Shown one piece after another: positions 60,830 through 64,000 of a stretch of DNA of 64,000 bases; within the stretch, counting starts at the first letter, position 1, and each line of letters opens with the position of its first letter. Below the pieces are notes generated by a model. It did not search any database. It saw only the letters and a list, made by a program, of their open reading frames with translations, and had not been told where the DNA came from. The stretch is from Clostridia bacterium (GTDB lineage: Bacteria > Bacillota > Clostridia > TANB77 > CAG-465). The DNA is taken from NCBI GenBank assembly GCA_026415435.1, contig JAOAHC010000040.1, forward strand, positions 325,456 through 389,455. The letters run 5' to 3'. The position numbers were made by a program, and so were the translations under genes.

Positions 60830-61978
60830 TTAGCCTTTTAATCTTAATTTATTAACTATTTCAGTTAGTTTATCTACTATATAGTCAACATCCTCTTTAG
60901 TGTTTTCTTCACCGAAAGTAAATCTAAGCGAACCATACGCATTATCTTTTCCGAGACCAATTGCTACAAGTACATGTGAAGGCTCTAAACTCCCTGATGT
61001 ACATGCACTACCACTTGAAGCACATATATTATTCATATCTAGCATAAGTAGTAAAGATTCTCCCTCTACTCCTTTAATAGATATATTAATATTACCTGGA
61101 AGTCTTTTTTCAGGATGACCATTTAATTTAACATCTGAAATATTTTCAAATATTTTATCGATACAATATTGTCTTAACATATTTAGCTTTTCGTTATATG
61201 CATCAATATTCTTATTTGCAATTTCTATTGCTTTACCAAGACCTACTATTCCAGGTACATTTTCTGTACCTGCCCTTTTATTTTTTTCTTGATGACCACC
61301 ATATATAAGTGGATAAAATTTAATATCTTTTTTAATATATGCAGCTCCTATACCTTTAGGGCCATAAAATTTATGACCTGATAGAGAAAGTGCATCTATA
61401 TTCATTTGCTTTACATCAATCTTTATGTTTCCTATAGCTTGAACTGCATCAGTATGAAAATACACATTTTTAAACTTTGCAATATTACCTATTTCTTCAA
61501 TTGGTTGAATTGTGCCTATCTCATTATTTGCAAACATAATTGAAATTAATATGGTACTATCTTTTATAGCATTTTGAAGATCATTTATATTTATAAGTCC
61601 ATGCTTATTTACATCTAAATAAGTTACTTCAAACCCTTCTTCTTCAAGCTTTTTACATGTATTTAACACAGCCAAATGCTCTATTTTAGTAGTTATTATA
61701 TGATTACCTTTTTCCCTATTTGCTCTTGCTATACCAGATATAATTAAATTATCTGATTCACTACCACCTGCTGTAAAATATATTTCATCACTACCACAAT
61801 TTAAAGCATCTGCAACCTTTTGTCTTGCTTCGTCAACTGCCTGCCTAGATTTTCTACCTACGCTGTATACAGATGAAGCATTACCATACTTCAAATTAAA
61901 GTATGGTAACATCTCCTCAATAACTTCTTCTTTTACGTATGTAGTCGCACTATGGTCTACATATATAACTTTTTCCAT
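60830..61978 (-). CDS. Cysteine desulfurase (NifS/IscS family)
   Basis: This PLP enzyme takes sulfur from cysteine for iron-sulfur clusters, thiolated tRNA and cofactors. The ATG at 61978 follows AAGGTGAT; the longer frame starts at GTG 61987. The 382-residue protein has the N-terminal YVDHSATTYV, a PLP-binding His region THHIITTKIEH-like (GNHIITTKIEHLAVLNTCKK), the Schiff-base Lys in SGHKFYGPKGIG (about 197-208), and the catalytic Cys in SSGSACTSGS (about 318-327). The spacing fits the NifS/IscS class I group. No iscU lies beside it; tRNA thiolation gene mnmA is also not seen. Confidence 0.95.
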   Translation of the reverse strand: MEKVIYVDHSATTYVKEEVIEEMLPYFNLKYGNASSVYSVGRKSRQAVDEARQKVADALNCGSDEIYFTAGGSESDNLIISGIARANREKGNHIITTKIEHLAVLNTCKKLEEEGFEVTYLDVNKHGLININDLQNAIKDSTILISIMFANNEIGTIQPIEEIGNIAKFKNVYFHTDAVQAIGNIKIDVKQMNIDALSLSGHKFYGPKGIGAAYIKKDIKFYPLIYGGHQEKNKRAGTENVPGIVGLGKAIEIANKNIDAYNEKLNMLRQYCIDKIFENISDVKLNGHPEKRLPGNINISIKGVEGESLLLMLDMNNICASSGSACTSGSLEPSHVLVAIGLGKDNAYGSLRFTFGEENTKEDVDYIVDKLTEIVNKLRLKG

Positions 61979-62053
61979 TATTATCACCTTGCCTTTTGCT
62001 TCATATTATATTGTATAGTATGTCCGTATAATTTGTTACTTATATATTTCTAA

Positions 62054-64000
62054 TTATATATTTTCTATACATTTTTTGCATAGGTGTCTATGTTTTTTAT
62101 CTCTTCCAACTTCCATAGAATAAGTCCAACATCTTGCACATTTATCTCCAAAAGCTTTATCTACAATAACTTTATATTCACTACTCTCACTTACTTCAAG
62201 TTGTGATACTATTATAGCAAGTTTTATTTGTTCTATGTTTTCTTTCATAAAGCTATATTCTTCTCCAGAAGTATGTATTTCTACTTTTGAGTCTAATGAA
62301 TGACCTACTAGTTTGTTTACTCTTGCTTGTTCTATGTCTTTTGCAAGTCTATCCTTTATTTCAAATATTTTATCCCATTTAGCTATAAGGTCTAATTCAT
62401 TATATTCTATATTTTCAGTTGGAAAATCTGCTAATAATACACTTGTTTTATTTTCATCATCTACATGCCACATATATGACCATATTTCATCTGCTGTAAA
62501 AGATAATACAGGTGCTATAAGTTTAACAAAGACTCTTAGTATATCGTACATTGTAGATTGACTACTTCTTCTTAATTCATGATCTGCCTTTAATACATAT
62601 AGTCTATCTTTTATAATATCTAAGTATCTGCTACTTAATTCTGATGTACAAAATCTATGCAATTCACTATATATTAAATGATAATCATAGTTTTCATATT
62701 GCGTATCTACATATTGAATTAATCTATTTACTTTTGACATTATATATCTGTCTATTTCATCTCTTTTTGAATATTCTACCATGTTAACTGCTGGATTAAA
62801 GTCATAGATATTACCAAGTAAAAATCTTACTGTATTACGTATCTTCTTATATACTTCTGATACTTGTGAAAGAATATCTTTAGAAATTCTAACATCATTA
62901 TGATAATCAGAAGATATAGTCCAAAGTCTTAGAATATCTGCTCCATAGTCTTTTACTATATCAAGCGGATCTACACCATTGCCTAGTGATTTAGACATTT
63001 TTCTGCCTTCACCATCTACTACCCAGCCATGTGTTAATACTTGTTTATATGGTGATTTACCTTTTGTAGCAACTGATGTAAGAAGCGAAGATTGGAACCA
63101 GCCTCTATATTGATCATTTCCCTCTAAATACATATCTGCTTGATCTACTTCTATTCCATATTTTTTATCACTTAATACGCTTGCATAAGTTGTGCCTGAA
63201 TCAAACCATACATCCATTATATCTTTTTCCTTTACAAGTTCACTGCCACCACATGCACACTTAACTTTACCTTGTAAAATTTGTTCAGGAGTAAGTTCAT
63301 ACCACATATTAGATCCACTTACTTCTATTTTCTTCTTTATAATCTCAATAGTTTTTTCAGTTATAAGTTCTTTACCACAATCTTTGCAATAGAATATAGG
63401 TATTGGAACACCCCATACTCTTTGTCTTGAAATACACCAATCTGATCTATCTTTAATCATATTGGCCATTCTTTCATAACCCCAATCTGGTATCCACTTA
63501 ACATTTTTTATTTCTTCTAAGACTTTATCTTTAAATCCAGCTACAGATGCAAACCACTGAGTTTCTGCTCTATATATAACTGGTTTTTTACATCTCCAAC
63601 AATGTGGATAAGAATGTTTTAGATTTTGTTTAGCAAATAAAAATCCTGTAGTTTCTAAATACTCTATTATTTTTTTATTTGCATCTGAATATGTTAAACC
63701 TTCAAATTTTCCTGCATCTTTAGTCATTTTTCCTTTTTTATCAACAGGAACTGTAATTTCAATATCTTTATATCTTTTACATACAAGATAATCTTCATGC
63801 CCATGACCAGGAGCAGTGTGTACACAACCAGTACCAGTATCTAGCGAAACATATAAATCCTTGTCACTTCCAAGTATTACTATTGAAGTCTTAGAAAAAT
63901 CAAGTGGTTTATAGCATATTATGCCTTCTAATTCTTCACCTTTAATTTCACCAACTATTTTATAGTTAGATACAAATACCTTTGACATAACAGTTTCAAC
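62054..64000 (-). CDS. ileS: Isoleucyl-tRNA synthetase, 5' part beyond window edge
   Basis: IleRS charges tRNA-Ile. The open frame has no stop to the window edge and its first in-window residues VETVMSKVFVSNYKIVGEIK belong to the editing (CP1) domain, so the start lies to the right. About 649 residues are present. Motifs: the editing-site region TGTGCVHTAPGHGHEDYLVC, WCISRQRVWGVPIPIFYCKD, the KMSKSLGNGVDPL signature and the anticodon-binding domain. The C-terminal zinc-binding segment ends CARCWTYSMEVG and HLCKKCIENI, typical of bacterial-type IleRS. An upstream T-box cannot be checked here. Confidence 0.97.
   Translation of the reverse strand, partial: VETVMSKVFVSNYKIVGEIKGEELEGIICYKPLDFSKTSIVILGSDKDLYVSLDTGTGCVHTAPGHGHEDYLVCKRYKDIEITVPVDKKGKMTKDAGKFEGLTYSDANKKIIEYLETTGFLFAKQNLKHSYPHCWRCKKPVIYRAETQWFASVAGFKDKVLEEIKNVKWIPDWGYERMANMIKDRSDWCISRQRVWGVPIPIFYCKDCGKELITEKTIEIIKKKIEVSGSNMWYELTPEQILQGKVKCACGGSELVKEKDIMDVWFDSGTTYASVLSDKKYGIEVDQADMYLEGNDQYRGWFQSSLLTSVATKGKSPYKQVLTHGWVVDGEGRKMSKSLGNGVDPLDIVKDYGADILRLWTISSDYHNDVRISKDILSQVSEVYKKIRNTVRFLLGNIYDFNPAVNMVEYSKRDEIDRYIMSKVNRLIQYVDTQYENYDYHLIYSELHRFCTSELSSRYLDIIKDRLYVLKADHELRRSSQSTMYDILRVFVKLIAPVLSFTADEIWSYMWHVDDENKTSVLLADFPTENIEYNELDLIAKWDKIFEIKDRLAKDIEQARVNKLVGHSLDSKVEIHTSGEEYSFMKENIEQIKLAIIVSQLEVSESSEYKVIVDKAFGDKCARCWTYSMEVGRDKKHRHLCKKCIENI

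Overview
The window is chromosomal DNA from a low-GC (by eye under about 30 % GC), spore-forming, Gram-positive anaerobe of the class Clostridia. The evidence is a complete spoIIIAA-AH operon, the germination pair sleB-ypeB, a BofA-type SigK checkpoint protein, several flavodoxins and ferredoxins, and sigma-A promoters close to TTGACA-N17-TATAAT. I cannot name the genus. Two lineage-specific traits may help place it: ribosomal protein L27 lacks the N-terminal extension usual in Firmicutes and no prp protease gene lies between L21 and L27, and ylxQ is missing between ylxR and infB.

Layout, left to right. 1-2.1 kb: a partial lipoprotein divergent from an HTH regulator, then a frameshifted tyrosine recombinase next to a tRNA-His/tRNA-Gln pair; this looks like the decayed edge of an integrated element. 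2.5-8.7 kb: trmB, a membrane protein, rnr-secG, a Nudix hydrolase, an O-antigen-ligase-like polymerase, then tRNA-Arg. 9-13 kb: a Cys-rich small protein, MscL with a zinc ribbon, HU, a MurJ/SpoVB-type flippase and an unknown protein. 13.1-20.5 kb: the translation operon rimP-nusA-ylxR-infB-rbfA-nrnA-truB, with a promoter, a leader hairpin and a terminator overlapping the truB stop. 20.5-29 kb: flavodoxins, an HD-GYP protein, a ferredoxin/Crp-Fnr pair around a perfect 16-bp palindrome, and cysS-femX-flavin reductase-flavodoxin. 29-34.3 kb: mgtA with a frameshifted GNAT gene behind it, then an array of three diverged tandem paralogues of unknown function. 34.3-39.3 kb: the spoIIIA operon. 39.6-46.7 kb: two orphan unknown genes, a GH18 hydrolase, pcrA, a conserved unknown and corA. 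46.9-55.7 kb: ypeB-sleB, bofA-yaaL, obg, a possible ADP-ribosyltransferase-fold protein, trpS, a PIN-PhoH ATPase, L27, L21 and pth. 55.9-58.4 kb: a lone VirD4/TraG-type coupling ATPase. 58.5-60.4 kb: a MarR-controlled redox operon with a clear operator. 60.8-64 kb: a cysteine desulfurase and the C-terminal two thirds of IleRS, which runs off the window.

Most of the window is ordinary core genome. The most unusual part is 32.3-34.3 kb. There, three monocistronic cassettes each carry a near-consensus promoter, a conserved upstream element, a paralogous 142-144-residue protein and a closely similar terminator. They sit directly behind spoIIIAH with no terminator between. Other candidates are the orphan T4CP-like ATPase, the ART-like protein between obg and trpS, and the Asn/Tyr-rich repeat region in IF-2. 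All calls are made by reading the sequence, without database searches.
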